This document shows positions 23,273 to 30,692 of a stretch of DNA of 64,000 nt, one piece after another (position 1 is the stretch's first letter; every line of letters starts with the position of its first letter). This DNA is from Dehalococcoidia bacterium. Lineage in GTDB: Bacteria > Chloroflexota > Dehalococcoidia > SHYB01. Where the stretch lies: positions 1-64,000 of the forward strand of contig SHYB01000002.1 of assembly GCA_009693015.1 (NCBI GenBank), in the 5' to 3' direction. The notes beneath the pieces are model-generated. The model was not told the DNA's origin. It saw only the letters and a program-made list of their open reading frames with translations, and made no database searches. Both the position numbers and the translations under genes were made by a program.

Positions 23273-23304
23273 CCACCGTGCCTCCTGGGCAATTCTGCCG
23301 CATC

Positions 23305-24207
23305 TTATCCGCCTCCGAAGCTTGCCTTGCTCCCAGTTTTCTTTTGCAGCACGCGCTTCACCGATTCAGCCTCTTGTTGCATACCGACAGGCGGCCTGTT
23401 CGTCGTCAGCGTCACCCCCCCGTCCGAAAGCAGCGCCACCCCCGTCACGTAGCTCGAAAGCGCCGACGCGAAAAATACCGCCAGCCCTGCCGTCTCCATC
23501 GGCATCCCCAATCGTCCCAGCGGCGGCGCCTTCGCCGCGGCGCGGCGGAACTCCTTCTGGTTCTCCGGGTAGTTCGGGTCCTCCATCTGCGCCACCGTCC
23601 GCTCGTTATCGTGCGTCCCCGGCACAATGCAATTCACCCGTATCCCATACCTCCCGAACTCCATCGCCAGCGTCTTCGTCAGGTGAATCACCGCCGCCTT
23701 TGACGCCCCATACGCCGCGATATTCGGCGCCCCCACAATCCCGCTCGACGACGCCACGTTGATTATCCGTCCCGCAACCCCCTGCTCGATCATCGCCAGC
23801 CCCTCAACCTGGCAGCAATGGAACGTCCCCTTCAGGTTCAGCGCGATCACCCTGTCCCACACGTCCTCGGGAAAATCCAGGAACGGCCGTATCCCCATAG
23901 TGCCTCCCACGTGGTTCACCGCCACATCCAGCCGCCCAAACGACGACAGCGCCGTCGCCACCATCCGCTCCACCTCGGCGCGACTCGTCGTATCCGTCCG
24001 CGCAAACGCCGCCTTGCGACCCAGCGCCTCCACCTGTCGCACCGTCTCCCGGCCCCCCGCCTCATCCACATCCGCCACCAGCACATCGCACCCCGCCCGC
24101 GCCAACTGCACGCAATGCGCGCGACCCATCCCCACCCCTCCGCCGCCCGTCACCAGCGCCACGTTATCCACCAGCCCCAGCAATCCCGGATCAATCGCAA
24201 AACTCAT
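23305..24207 (-). CDS. SDR-family oxidoreductase
   Basis: 300 residues. VALVTGGGGVGMGRAHCVQL is the cofactor site in an unusual Gly-rich form. AVNHVGG stands for NNAG, INVASSSGIVGAP gives Ser, and AYGASKAAVIHL the Tyr-x3-Lys. VTGVALLSDGG closes the fold, with a further 30-residue tail (QQEAESVKRVLQKK). The start at 24207 has AGGAG six bases upstream. It is the last gene before a long repeat-filled gap. The substrate is unknown. Confidence 0.9.
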   Translation of the reverse strand: MSFAIDPGLLGLVDNVALVTGGGGVGMGRAHCVQLARAGCDVLVADVDEAGGRETVRQVEALGRKAAFARTDTTSRAEVERMVATALSSFGRLDVAVNHVGGTMGIRPFLDFPEDVWDRVIALNLKGTFHCCQVEGLAMIEQGVAGRIINVASSSGIVGAPNIAAYGASKAAVIHLTKTLAMEFGRYGIRVNCIVPGTHDNERTVAQMEDPNYPENQKEFRRAAAKAPPLGRLGMPMETAGLAVFFASALSSYVTGVALLSDGGVTLTTNRPPVGMQQEAESVKRVLQKKTGSKASFGGG

Positions 24208-24289
24208 CCTGCTCCTTTCACCGCACCGCGTTCCTCGCGGCATCATAGACCAGCCTCCCCCCTTACGCCACCTACCCCTCTGTCATTGC

Positions 24290-24552
24290 GGCAGCGTGCC
24301 CTCCAACCGCTGGAGGAGTGCAGAGGAGGCTCGGCCTCCTGAGTTTACCCTGAGGCCTCCGAAGGGACGGGGTTCACAAGTCCCGACGGGCTGTTCGCCC
24401 GTTGCGACTCGCGACACAGTCGGAGGGGTGTCCCCTTGTCCCTCTCCTATTCTTATAACGTTTGCGGGTGGGCCCTCCGGATTGCTCCGGTGACAGAGCA
24501 ATCCGGGACAACCAATCATGCTGGGAACGACGAGGTTTGCTAATGCACTGCG
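24290..24552 (+). repeat. Modular repeat, copy J1, heavily nested
   Basis: 24208-24776 holds no gene. Compared with copy K, GTGCAGAGGAGGC...GCCTCCT is interrupted by TACCCTGAGGCCTCCGAAGG, and CACAAG...GGGGTGTCCCCTTGT by about 45 bases with a GACGGGC/GCCCGT palindrome. The G block (GCGGGTGGG) is then split by the CCGGATTGCTCCGG unit, ending CTGGGAACGACGAGG and GCGGCATCC. Confidence 0.7.
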
Positions 24553-24700
24553 GCATCCCCTCTTGGGGTAATTCCAGAGAGGCGTGTAGCCCCTTTCTGG
24601 CAGAGGGTACGGGGGATGTGCCCCCGTTCTCTTCTCACAACATTTGCGGGTGGGCGGGTGGGAATGACGAGGTACGCCGTATATGAGCGGCAGCGCCCCC
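24553..24700 (+). repeat. Modular G4-hairpin intergenic repeat, copy J2
   Basis: Hairpin 1 is degenerate (CCAGAGAGGCGTGTAGCCCCTTTCTGG), hairpin 2 is ACGGGGGATGTGCCCCCGT, and the G block (24648-24662) has four GGG with one-base loops. AATGACGAGG and GCGGCAGCGCC follow. Confidence 0.8.
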
Positions 24701-24704
24701 TCCT

Positions 24705-24764
24705 CGGGCGAGTCCAGGGAGGGTGTCCCTCCCTGGCAGACGGCGGGGGGATGTCCCCCTGCCC
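24705..24764 (+). repeat. Modular repeat, short copy J3 (hairpins only)
   Basis: GAGTCCAGGGAGGGTGTCCC... forms hairpin 1 (CCAGGGAGGG/CCCTCCCTGG), and GGGGGGATGTCCCCCT is hairpin 2. It ends immediately before the TATAAT at 24765. Confidence 0.7.
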
Positions 24765-24770
24765 TATAAT
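24765..24770 (+). promoter_or_regulatory. Perfect -10 element six bases before the DUF2203 start
   Basis: TATAAT is followed by CTACCC and ATG. A transcription start at the normal distance would fall on or next to the ATG, implying a leaderless mRNA. No -35 is recognisable because the upstream DNA is repeat hairpin. Confidence 0.45.
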
Positions 24771-24776
24771 CTACCC

Positions 24777-25178
24777 ATGCAGCACCGCCTCTTCACCCTC
24801 GACGAAGCCAACCACATGCTCCCCTGGCTCCGCGAAAAACTTGCCGAGATCGACAAGCACCGTGAAGCCTTCGCCCGCACCCAAGGCAGCAGGAGCGAAC
24901 GCCACCCCAAGAGCCACACCAACGGCCACGCCGCCAACGAACAGAACATAGGCTTTGCACCCCAAGGCGCCCAAAGCCCCGAACGACTCGCCAGCGCCGT
25001 CATCCAGGAAATCCTCCAGCAGGGCATCGTCATCCGCGACCCCGTCCGCGGCCTCGTAGACTTCCCCTCCATCCGCGACGGCCGCGAAATCCACCTCTGC
25101 TGGACCCGCGACGAACCTGACATCCGCTTCTGGCACACCCTCGACACCGGCTTCGCCGACCGCCAGCCCCTCCCGTAG
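24777..25178 (+). CDS. DUF2203 family protein
   Basis: 133 residues. It starts MQHRLFTLDEANHMLPWLRE and ends with DPVRGLVDFPSIRDGREIHL, LCWTRDEPDIRFWH and GFADRQPL, the conserved DUF2203 pattern. Between them lies a helical stretch interrupted by a polar segment (SERHPKSHTNGHAANEQN). The function is not known. No Shine-Dalgarno precedes the ATG, consistent with leaderless translation. The stop codon TAG is part of the GTAGGGGCG palindromic repeat that follows. Confidence 0.88.
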   Translation: MQHRLFTLDEANHMLPWLREKLAEIDKHREAFARTQGSRSERHPKSHTNGHAANEQNIGFAPQGAQSPERLASAVIQEILQQGIVIRDPVRGLVDFPSIRDGREIHLCWTRDEPDIRFWHTLDTGFADRQPLP

Positions 25179-25200
25179 GGGCGGTTGTCACAACCGCCCT
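25175..25200. repeat. Palindromic repeat of the TAGGGGCG family (copy 2)
   Basis: GTAGGGGCGGTTGTCACAAC followed by CGCCCT. It contains the stop codon of the DUF2203 gene. Confidence 0.75.
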
Positions 25201-25294
25201 CCCCTTCCCGCGCCCCCGCCACCCGGCGCTGATCCGCGTCCCTGCCCGCCTCAGGCGGGTGGCCCTGCCGGTCATTCGCCGTCCCGCATCCTCC

Positions 25295-25321
25295 CGTAGG
25301 CGGCGGTTTGCCAACCGCCCC
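25295..25321. repeat. Palindromic repeat of the TAGGGGCG family (copy 3, variant)
   Basis: GTAGGCGGCGGTTTGCCAAC followed by CGCCCC forms a hairpin with the arm GGCGGTT/AACCGCC. It lies between the stops of the convergent DUF2203 and helicase genes. Confidence 0.65.
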
Positions 25322-25339
25322 ATCCCCTGCCCCGCCCGG

Positions 25340-27634
25340 CTAGGCTGCCCCCCGCCGCCCCAGCAGCGACCGCAGCAACACCGCGGCCGCCTCCTTATCC
25401 AACGGCTCATTGTTATTCCCGCACTTCGGCGACTGCACGCACGAAGGGCACCCCTCGCTGCACTCACACTCCCCCAGCGTCTTCAGCGTCGCATCCCACA
25501 GCCACTCGATAACGTCGTACCCCTTCTCCGCGATCCCGATCCCCCCCGGATGCCCGTCGTAGATAAACACCTGCGGCTTGCCTGTATCCGGGTGCAGCGG
25601 CGTAGACACCCCCCCGATGTCCCCGCGATCGCACATCGCGAAGAACGGCAACATCCCAATCGCCGCATGCTCCGCCGCGTGCAGCCCCCCCGCCACGTCC
25701 AACTTCCGCCGCTCCATCTCCTCCAGCGCCTCCTCCGGAATATCCCACCACAGCGCCACCGTCTCATACGATTGCACCGGCAAATCCAGCGGCTCCTCCC
25801 CCAGCATCTCCTCCGTGAACTGCCGCTTGCGGCGGAACCCAACTACTTGCGTAGACAACTGCACCTTCCCCAGGCTCACCTTCGTCCCCCGCATGAACTT
25901 GTGCGACGACTCCTGCACGATGCGAATGTCCGTCGTCGTCTTGTCCACCGTGTAATACGGCTCCCCATGCCGCCGCGCCCACGCCACCCGCGCCTCCAGG
26001 TCCAGCGCCGTAATCAAATACGGCTCCCCCTGGTGCAAGTACACCGCACCCGGATGCGCCTGCGAATACGCCACCGCCCCGTCAATCGTCTCCAGCAGAG
26101 TCCCGCTCCCCTCCTCCACGATCTGGAAAACGTCCGCTGTCGTGGAGCGGATGTTCACCTCCTCCGCGGGGTACGTCACCCCGGTGGTGGGGAACCACCG
26201 CTCGCGGTTCTCGTGCAGCAGCCCCGCATCCGCAAGCTCCGCCAAAAGCGGCGTCATCTCCTCGCTGAACAAAGGCAGGTCCAGCCGCGTCAGCGGCCAC
26301 TCATACGCCGCGCACAGCAGGTGCGGCTTCAGAATGTGCGGGTTCGACGGCGAGATTAGCGCATGCTCCTGCGCCTTGCCGAAGAACGCCTCCGGGTGCC
26401 GCATCAAATACTGGTCCAGCGGGTTCGACGCCGCGATCATCACGCTCAGCGACCGCTCCCCTCTCCGCCCCGACCTCCCCGCCTGCTGCCACGCGCTGGC
26501 GATCGTGCCAGGGTAGCCGTTGAGCACCGTGGCGTCCAGATCCCCCACGTCAATCCCCAGCTCCAGCGCGCTCGTCGCCGATACGCCCGTCAATTCGCCG
26601 TTGAACAGCCCCCGCTCGATGGCGCGACGGTCCTCTGCCAGGTACCCAGCGCGATACGGCTTGATCCGTCCCGCCAGCGACACATCCTCCTCCCGCAGCC
26701 GGTCCCGCGTGTACATATACACCAGCTCCGCCAGCTTCCGAGTGCGGCTGAACGCGATCGTCCGCACCTCCTGCCGCACCAGTTCCGCGAACGCCAGCGT
26801 CGCCTCGCTGTTGGGGCTGCGGCGGTTCGTCTTCGCCTCGTCGATCAGCGGCGGGTTCCACAGGACAAAATCCTTGCCCCCGAACGGCGACCCATCCTCC
26901 GTCACCGCCTCGAACGGCAGACCCGTCAGTTGCTCGGCATGCTCCTGCGGATTGGCGATCGTCGCCGAGCACAGCACGAACCGCGGCGACGCCCCCGCCA
27001 GCGCGCAGATGCGCCGCAACCGCCGTATCACGTTCGCCACGTGCGACCCGAACACCCCGCGATACACATGCGCCTCGTCGAACACCACGTAGCGCAGCTT
27101 GGAAAAGAACTGCCGCCACGCGCGATGGTTCGGCAGAATGCCCAGGTGCAGCATGTCCGGGTTCGTCAGCACCACCTGCGCCGACCGCCGCGCCATCGCC
27201 CGCTCCTCGCCCGGCGTATCGCCGTCATACGTCACCGCGCGAATGCCCCCGGGCAGCACCCCGCCGAGTTCTTGCAGCTTCCGCAATTGGTCCTGCGCCA
27301 AAGCCTTCGTGGGAAAGATGTACAGCGCCCGCGCCCCGCGCTCCGTCAGCAGCGACTCCAGCACCGGCGCGTGATAGCACATGCTCTTCCCACTCGCCGT
27401 CGCCGTCGCCACAATCACGTTGCGCCCCTCGTCCAGCGCATCCATCGCCTCTGCCTGGTGGCTGTACAGCGCGGGCATCCCCAGCGTCGCCATATACTGC
27501 GCCAGCGCCGCGTGCAACGGCCGTCGCGGCTGCCCATAGCGCGCCTCCCGCGAAGGTATCGCCTGCCGGTGCACGATCTGCCCGTGGTACCACGGCTGCG
27601 CCTGTATCCGTTCCAGGATCGCCTCGGTATTCAT
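25340..27634 (-). CDS. MrfA/YprA-like superfamily 2 DNA helicase with C-terminal zinc-site Cys cluster
   Basis: 764 residues. The helicase core shows HQ at 59-60 (Q-motif-like), Walker A ATATASGKS (76-84), PTKALAQDQL, DEAH (186-189) and SAT (223-225). The second RecA domain has AFSRTRKLAEL, ATSALELGIDVGDLD and QQAGRSGRRGE. The C terminus carries CECSEGCPSCVQSPKCGNN, the four-Cys site of the MrfA-type DUF1998 region. B. subtilis MrfA takes part in mitomycin C lesion repair, so a DNA repair role is likely (family inference). It lies 36 bases after the DUF503 gene in one transcription unit. Confidence 0.92.
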   Translation of the reverse strand: MNTEAILERIQAQPWYHGQIVHRQAIPSREARYGQPRRPLHAALAQYMATLGMPALYSHQAEAMDALDEGRNVIVATATASGKSMCYHAPVLESLLTERGARALYIFPTKALAQDQLRKLQELGGVLPGGIRAVTYDGDTPGEERAMARRSAQVVLTNPDMLHLGILPNHRAWRQFFSKLRYVVFDEAHVYRGVFGSHVANVIRRLRRICALAGASPRFVLCSATIANPQEHAEQLTGLPFEAVTEDGSPFGGKDFVLWNPPLIDEAKTNRRSPNSEATLAFAELVRQEVRTIAFSRTRKLAELVYMYTRDRLREEDVSLAGRIKPYRAGYLAEDRRAIERGLFNGELTGVSATSALELGIDVGDLDATVLNGYPGTIASAWQQAGRSGRRGERSLSVMIAASNPLDQYLMRHPEAFFGKAQEHALISPSNPHILKPHLLCAAYEWPLTRLDLPLFSEEMTPLLAELADAGLLHENRERWFPTTGVTYPAEEVNIRSTTADVFQIVEEGSGTLLETIDGAVAYSQAHPGAVYLHQGEPYLITALDLEARVAWARRHGEPYYTVDKTTTDIRIVQESSHKFMRGTKVSLGKVQLSTQVVGFRRKRQFTEEMLGEEPLDLPVQSYETVALWWDIPEEALEEMERRKLDVAGGLHAAEHAAIGMLPFFAMCDRGDIGGVSTPLHPDTGKPQVFIYDGHPGGIGIAEKGYDVIEWLWDATLKTLGECECSEGCPSCVQSPKCGNNNEPLDKEAAAVLLRSLLGRRGAA

Positions 27635-27670
27635 CGCCTGCCACCGCCGTCCGGCGCACCGGGAGTCCGG

Positions 27671-27964
27671 CTACAGGTCATCAAACACTTCCACCTCGTA
27701 GTCCAGCAGCTCCAGATCGCCGCGCAGCTTCACCACGTGGTCCACCACGTTATCCAGCATCGCGTTCGCGTGGCGGCCGTCGTTGCTCACGCACACAATC
27801 CCCAGCGTGATCTTCTGCCACGCCTCGTTATCCCCCACCTCCGCCACCGCCACGTTGAACTTCACCCGCAGCCGGTCCGTGATGGAGTGAATTACCCGGC
27901 GCTTTCCCTTGAGGTTGTCATTCTCTGGGAGCCGGAACGTCATCTTGCACACGCCGATGTGCAT
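27671..27964 (-). CDS. DUF503 (YlxP-like) family protein
   Basis: 97 residues, the usual size. MHIGVCKMTFRLPENDNLKG followed by KRRVIHSITDRLRVKFNVAV and AEVGDNEAWQKITLGIVCVS match DUF503. Members are small proteins of unknown function, often near translation genes; here it precedes the helicase. The start at 27964 lacks a good Shine-Dalgarno, but the family N terminus begins there and the upstream frame has no protein character. Confidence 0.9.
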   Translation of the reverse strand: MHIGVCKMTFRLPENDNLKGKRRVIHSITDRLRVKFNVAVAEVGDNEAWQKITLGIVCVSNDGRHANAMLDNVVDHVVKLRGDLELLDYEVEVFDDL

Positions 27965-28039
27965 GCCGCCATTATGCGGCACCCCGCCTGCCGCCACAAC
28001 GACCCGCTGGCGGCCGCGCCTTCCCCCTCTGGCAGGCCA

Positions 28040-28072
28040 ATCGTCGTTCCCGCGAAGGCGGGAATCCAGTCC
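28040..28072 (+). repeat. TTCCCGCGAAGGCGGGAATCCAG dispersed palindrome
   Basis: CGTTCCCGCGAAGGCGGGAA followed by TCCAGTCC is the widespread GTCATTCCCGC-type repeat; a relative is at 7814. 27965-28488 holds no gene. Confidence 0.7.
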
Positions 28073-28159
28073 TTCCATATGGGCGTGCGGAAGCAAAGAC
28101 GTCTGCTCAGTACCACACGGTGGCTCCCGTCCTGCCCATCTCCTGCCACTCCTCCTCCC

Positions 28160-28182
28160 GTAGGGGCGATGGCATCGCCCCC
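28160..28182. repeat. Palindromic repeat of the TAGGGGCG family (copy 4)
   Basis: GTAGGGGCGATGGCATCGCC followed by CC: same flank as copies 1 and 2, with core GATG/CATC. Confidence 0.7.
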
Positions 28183-28364
28183 AATGCTTCTGTCGAGTCC
28201 GCGCCCGTGGCACTCTGGGGCGGGGTGCTTCCCTCCTGCCTCTTCCTCCGTCCACGGGGGAAGATTGAGATGGGGGAATCCCTACACCCCCATCCCTTCT
28301 CCCCTGCGCTACCATGATGTCGGCAGACCTCATCACCCGCCTCGCGTCACCCGCTATCCTGGAG

Positions 28365-28480
28365 AAGTGCAGAGGAGGCCAGCCTCCTCTGACGGGGTTC
28401 ACAAGGGGTGTCCCCTTGTTTTCCATGACAACATTTGTGGGTGGGCGGGTGGGATCAACGACATAAGCCAAACGCAACGA
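28365..28480 (+). repeat. Modular G4-hairpin intergenic repeat, copy K (CAAGGGG subtype)
   Basis: Hairpin 1 is CAGAGGAGGCCAGCCTCCTCTG, hairpin 2 CAAGGGGTGTCCCCTTG, and the G block GTGGGTGGGCGGGTGGGA is at 28438-28454. It ends just upstream of the mutM start. Confidence 0.8.
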
Positions 28481-28488
28481 GGGAAATC

Positions 28489-29312
28489 TTGCCGGAAATC
28501 CCCGAACTGGAAGCCATGCGCGCCAACCTCAACCGCCGCGTCGCCGGCCACGCCGCCGCCCGCGCCCAGGTGCGCATCCCCCTCGTCATCCGCCGTCCCC
28601 CCAAGGACGACTTCGAGCGCATCCTCACCAGCAACCGCCTGCTGACCACCGATCGCCGCGGCAAATACCTCCTCCTGCGCTTCGCCTTCGGCCACCTCCT
28701 CGCCGTCCACCTCATGCTCACCGGGCGCCTCCAGCTTGGCGACCCCGGCTCCAAGATGCCCAAGCGCACCGCCTGGCTCCTCGCCTTCGCTGACGGCTAC
28801 GAGCTACGCTACTTCGATGAGAAGCTCGACGGCAAAGCCTACCTGGTCGCGGAGGCGGAGCTGCCGCTGATACCACGCTGGCTGGAGATGGGACCGGACG
28901 TCCTCGATCCCGCGCTCACGGCAGACCTCTTCAACCAGCGCCTGCGACGCTACCCCGGCCAGATCAAACGCGCCCTGGTCAACGAAGCCTTCGTCGCCGG
29001 CATCGGCAACGCCTACGCCGACGAAATCCTCTTCGAGATACCCCTTCCTCCCCAGCCGCCGGCTCGGCCCGGAGCAGGTACACGCCCTCCACACCGCCAT
29101 CCGCACCGTCTACGACTGGGCCGTCCCCATCGTCGCCGCCCGCATGGGCGACACCATTGACGAGAAGATACGCGACTTCACTCAAGGTGCACCGCAAAGG
29201 CGGCCAGCCCTGCCCCGTCTGCGCCACCCCCATCACCGAAGTCACCCCCAACAAGCGCATCACCTCCTACTCCCGCCGCTGCCAGGACTGGGGCAAGACG
29301 GGGGAAGAGTAG
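28489..29312 (+). pseudogene. mutM: Formamidopyrimidine-DNA glycosylase (MutM/Fpg) with two frameshifts
   Basis: The enzyme removes 8-oxoguanine from DNA using its N-terminal Pro. A TTG start (GAGGG upstream) gives (M)PEIPELEAM with the catalytic Pro2 and Glu3, then RRGKYLLLRF (catalytic Lys), HLMLTGRL and AFVAGIGNAYADEILFE. The frame then shifts near 29042 (extra C in a CCCC run) to FLPSRRLGPEQVHALHTAIR and again near 29180 (one extra base) to LKVHRKGGQPCPVCATPITE and TSYSRRCQDWGK. In the zinc finger the third Cys is Ser (SRRC). Two single-base gains in 140 bases could be decay or sequence error; without correction the product loses the DNA-binding finger. Confidence 0.8.
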
Positions 29313-29414
29313 CAACCCGCGGTGCCAGGCAGAGCAACACCACGCGAAAAACCGGGCTACTGATGCGTTGATACCACAACACCGCCCAGGTCACACTTTG
29401 GGGGTGCGCTTCCA

Positions 29415-29444
29415 TTGACCGCCCCCTCCCCCTCCTGCTATGAT
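29415..29444 (+). promoter_or_regulatory. Sigma70-type promoter of the SAM-cycle operon
   Basis: TTGACC (29415-29420), an 18-base spacer and TATGAT (29439-29444). The expected start near 29451 lies about 20 bases before the riboswitch, as expected for a riboswitch leader. Confidence 0.8.
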
Positions 29445-29472
29445 CCCCTGGTTACGACAAGTGAATATCACG

Positions 29473-29586
29473 CTCTTATCCAGAGTGGCTGAGGGATAGG
29501 CCCAAAGACGCCCGGCAACCCCCGGAAGGCGCAAGCCCGAAGGCACGGTGCCAACTCCTTCCCCGATCTTCGGGGGGAGATGAGAG
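29473..29586 (+). ncRNA. SAM-I (S-box) riboswitch aptamer
   Basis: P1 pairs CTCTTATC (29473-29480) with GATGAGAG (29579-29586). The conserved core is present: CCAGAGTGGCTGAGGGA, then GGCCC...CCCGGCAACC and GGTGCCAACTCC, the S-box signature in correct order. SAM binding stabilises P1. The 3' strand of P1 includes GAGAGA, which can instead pair with TCTCTC (29607-29612), the left arm of the terminator. High SAM should therefore free the terminator and switch the operon off. Confidence 0.95.
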
Positions 29587-29602
29587 AAGCAGTCTCACGG
29601 TG

Positions 29603-29631
29603 AAAATCTCTCGGCGTCCGAGAGATTTTTT
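29603..29631 (+). terminator. Riboswitch expression-platform terminator
   Basis: AAAATCTCTCGG, loop CGT, CCGAGAGATTTT with a run of six T. It lies between the SAM aptamer and mtnA. Its left arm overlaps the antiterminator partner of the P1 strand. Confidence 0.92.
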
Positions 29632-29645
29632 GTTGTGCTGGAAAT

Positions 29646-30692
29646 ATGGGGCTGATGGAAACTATCGCCTGGCAGAACAACCGCATAGCCCTCCTCGACC
29701 AGACCCGCCTCCCCCGCGAGCGCGTGATGCTCGACGTGGACTCCGTTGCCGCGCTCATCGAAGCCATCGCCTCCCTCCGCGTCCGCGGCGCCCCTGCGCT
29801 GGGCATCGCCGCCGCCTACGGCATCGCCCTCGCCGCGCACCAGTCGCCCGCCACCTCGCTCGATGCTTTCCGCGCTGACGTCCGCCGCGATGCCGCCGCC
29901 ATCGTCGCCGCGCGACCCACCGCCGTCAACATGGCCTGGGCCTCCCAGCGCATGCTCGCCGTGCTGGCCCACGATCTGCCCCCAACCGCACTCCAAGACG
30001 CCATTCTCACCGAAGCACGCGCCATCCACCAGGAAGACATAGACGGCAACCGCCGCATGGGCGTCCACGGGGCCATGCTCATCCCTGACGGCGCCACCGT
30101 CCTCACCCACTGCAACGCCGGCGCGCTTGCCACCGGCGGCTACGGCACCGCCCTCGGCGTGCTCCGAGCCGCCAAAGAGTCCGGCAAGCGCCTCCGCGTC
30201 TATGCCGGCGAGACCCGTCCCCTGCTCCAGGGCGCGCGCCTCACCGCCTGGGAGCTGGCCCAGGACGGCTTCGATGTCACCCTCATCACCGATTCCATGG
30301 CGGGCCACTTCCTCCACTCCGGCGCCATCACCTGCGTCATCGTCGGCGCCGACCGCATCGCCATGAACGGCGACACCGCCAACAAGATCGGCACCTACAG
30401 TGTCGCCGTCCTCGCCAGGGAAAACGGCGTACCGTTCTATGTCGCCGCTCCCGTCAGCACCCTCGATCCCGCGCTCCCCACCGGCGACGGCATCCCCATC
30501 GAGCAGCGCAAGCCGGAGGAGATCACCCACTGGGGCCATGTGCGCACCGCGCCCGAAGGTATCAAGGTCGCCAACCCCGCGTTCGACGTCACCCCCGCCC
30601 GCTACATCGCCGCCATCATCACCGAACGCGGCGTCGCCCGCCCCCCCTACGCTACCTCGCTCCGCGCCATCCTCGAAGGCGTCCTCGCATGA
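29646..30692 (+). CDS. mtnA: S-methyl-5-thioribose-1-phosphate isomerase
   Basis: 348 residues. The enzyme isomerises methylthioribose-1-phosphate to methylthioribulose-1-phosphate in methionine salvage. RVRGAPALGIAAAYG (46-60), THCNAG with the catalytic Cys156 and GADRIA with Asp236 are all present, as are NGDTANKIGTY and the C-terminal FDVTPARYIAAIITERGV. It is the first gene after the SAM-I riboswitch. Its end overlaps the next start (ATGA), so translation is coupled to mtnP. The ATG nine bases downstream is an alternative start. Confidence 0.96.
   Translation: MGLMETIAWQNNRIALLDQTRLPRERVMLDVDSVAALIEAIASLRVRGAPALGIAAAYGIALAAHQSPATSLDAFRADVRRDAAAIVAARPTAVNMAWASQRMLAVLAHDLPPTALQDAILTEARAIHQEDIDGNRRMGVHGAMLIPDGATVLTHCNAGALATGGYGTALGVLRAAKESGKRLRVYAGETRPLLQGARLTAWELAQDGFDVTLITDSMAGHFLHSGAITCVIVGADRIAMNGDTANKIGTYSVAVLARENGVPFYVAAPVSTLDPALPTGDGIPIEQRKPEEITHWGHVRTAPEGIKVANPAFDVTPARYIAAIITERGVARPPYATSLRAILEGVLA

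Noticed and set aside
7931-28480. Repeat copies as a CRISPR array
   Set aside because: Copies are kilobases apart, not regularly spaced, with multi-module structure and no spacers or cas genes.
26363-28645. A 760-codon open frame on the plus strand opposite the helicase gene
   Set aside because: It is the antisense shadow of a high-GC gene: Arg/His/Pro/Leu-rich with no domain signs, while the minus strand has a complete helicase.
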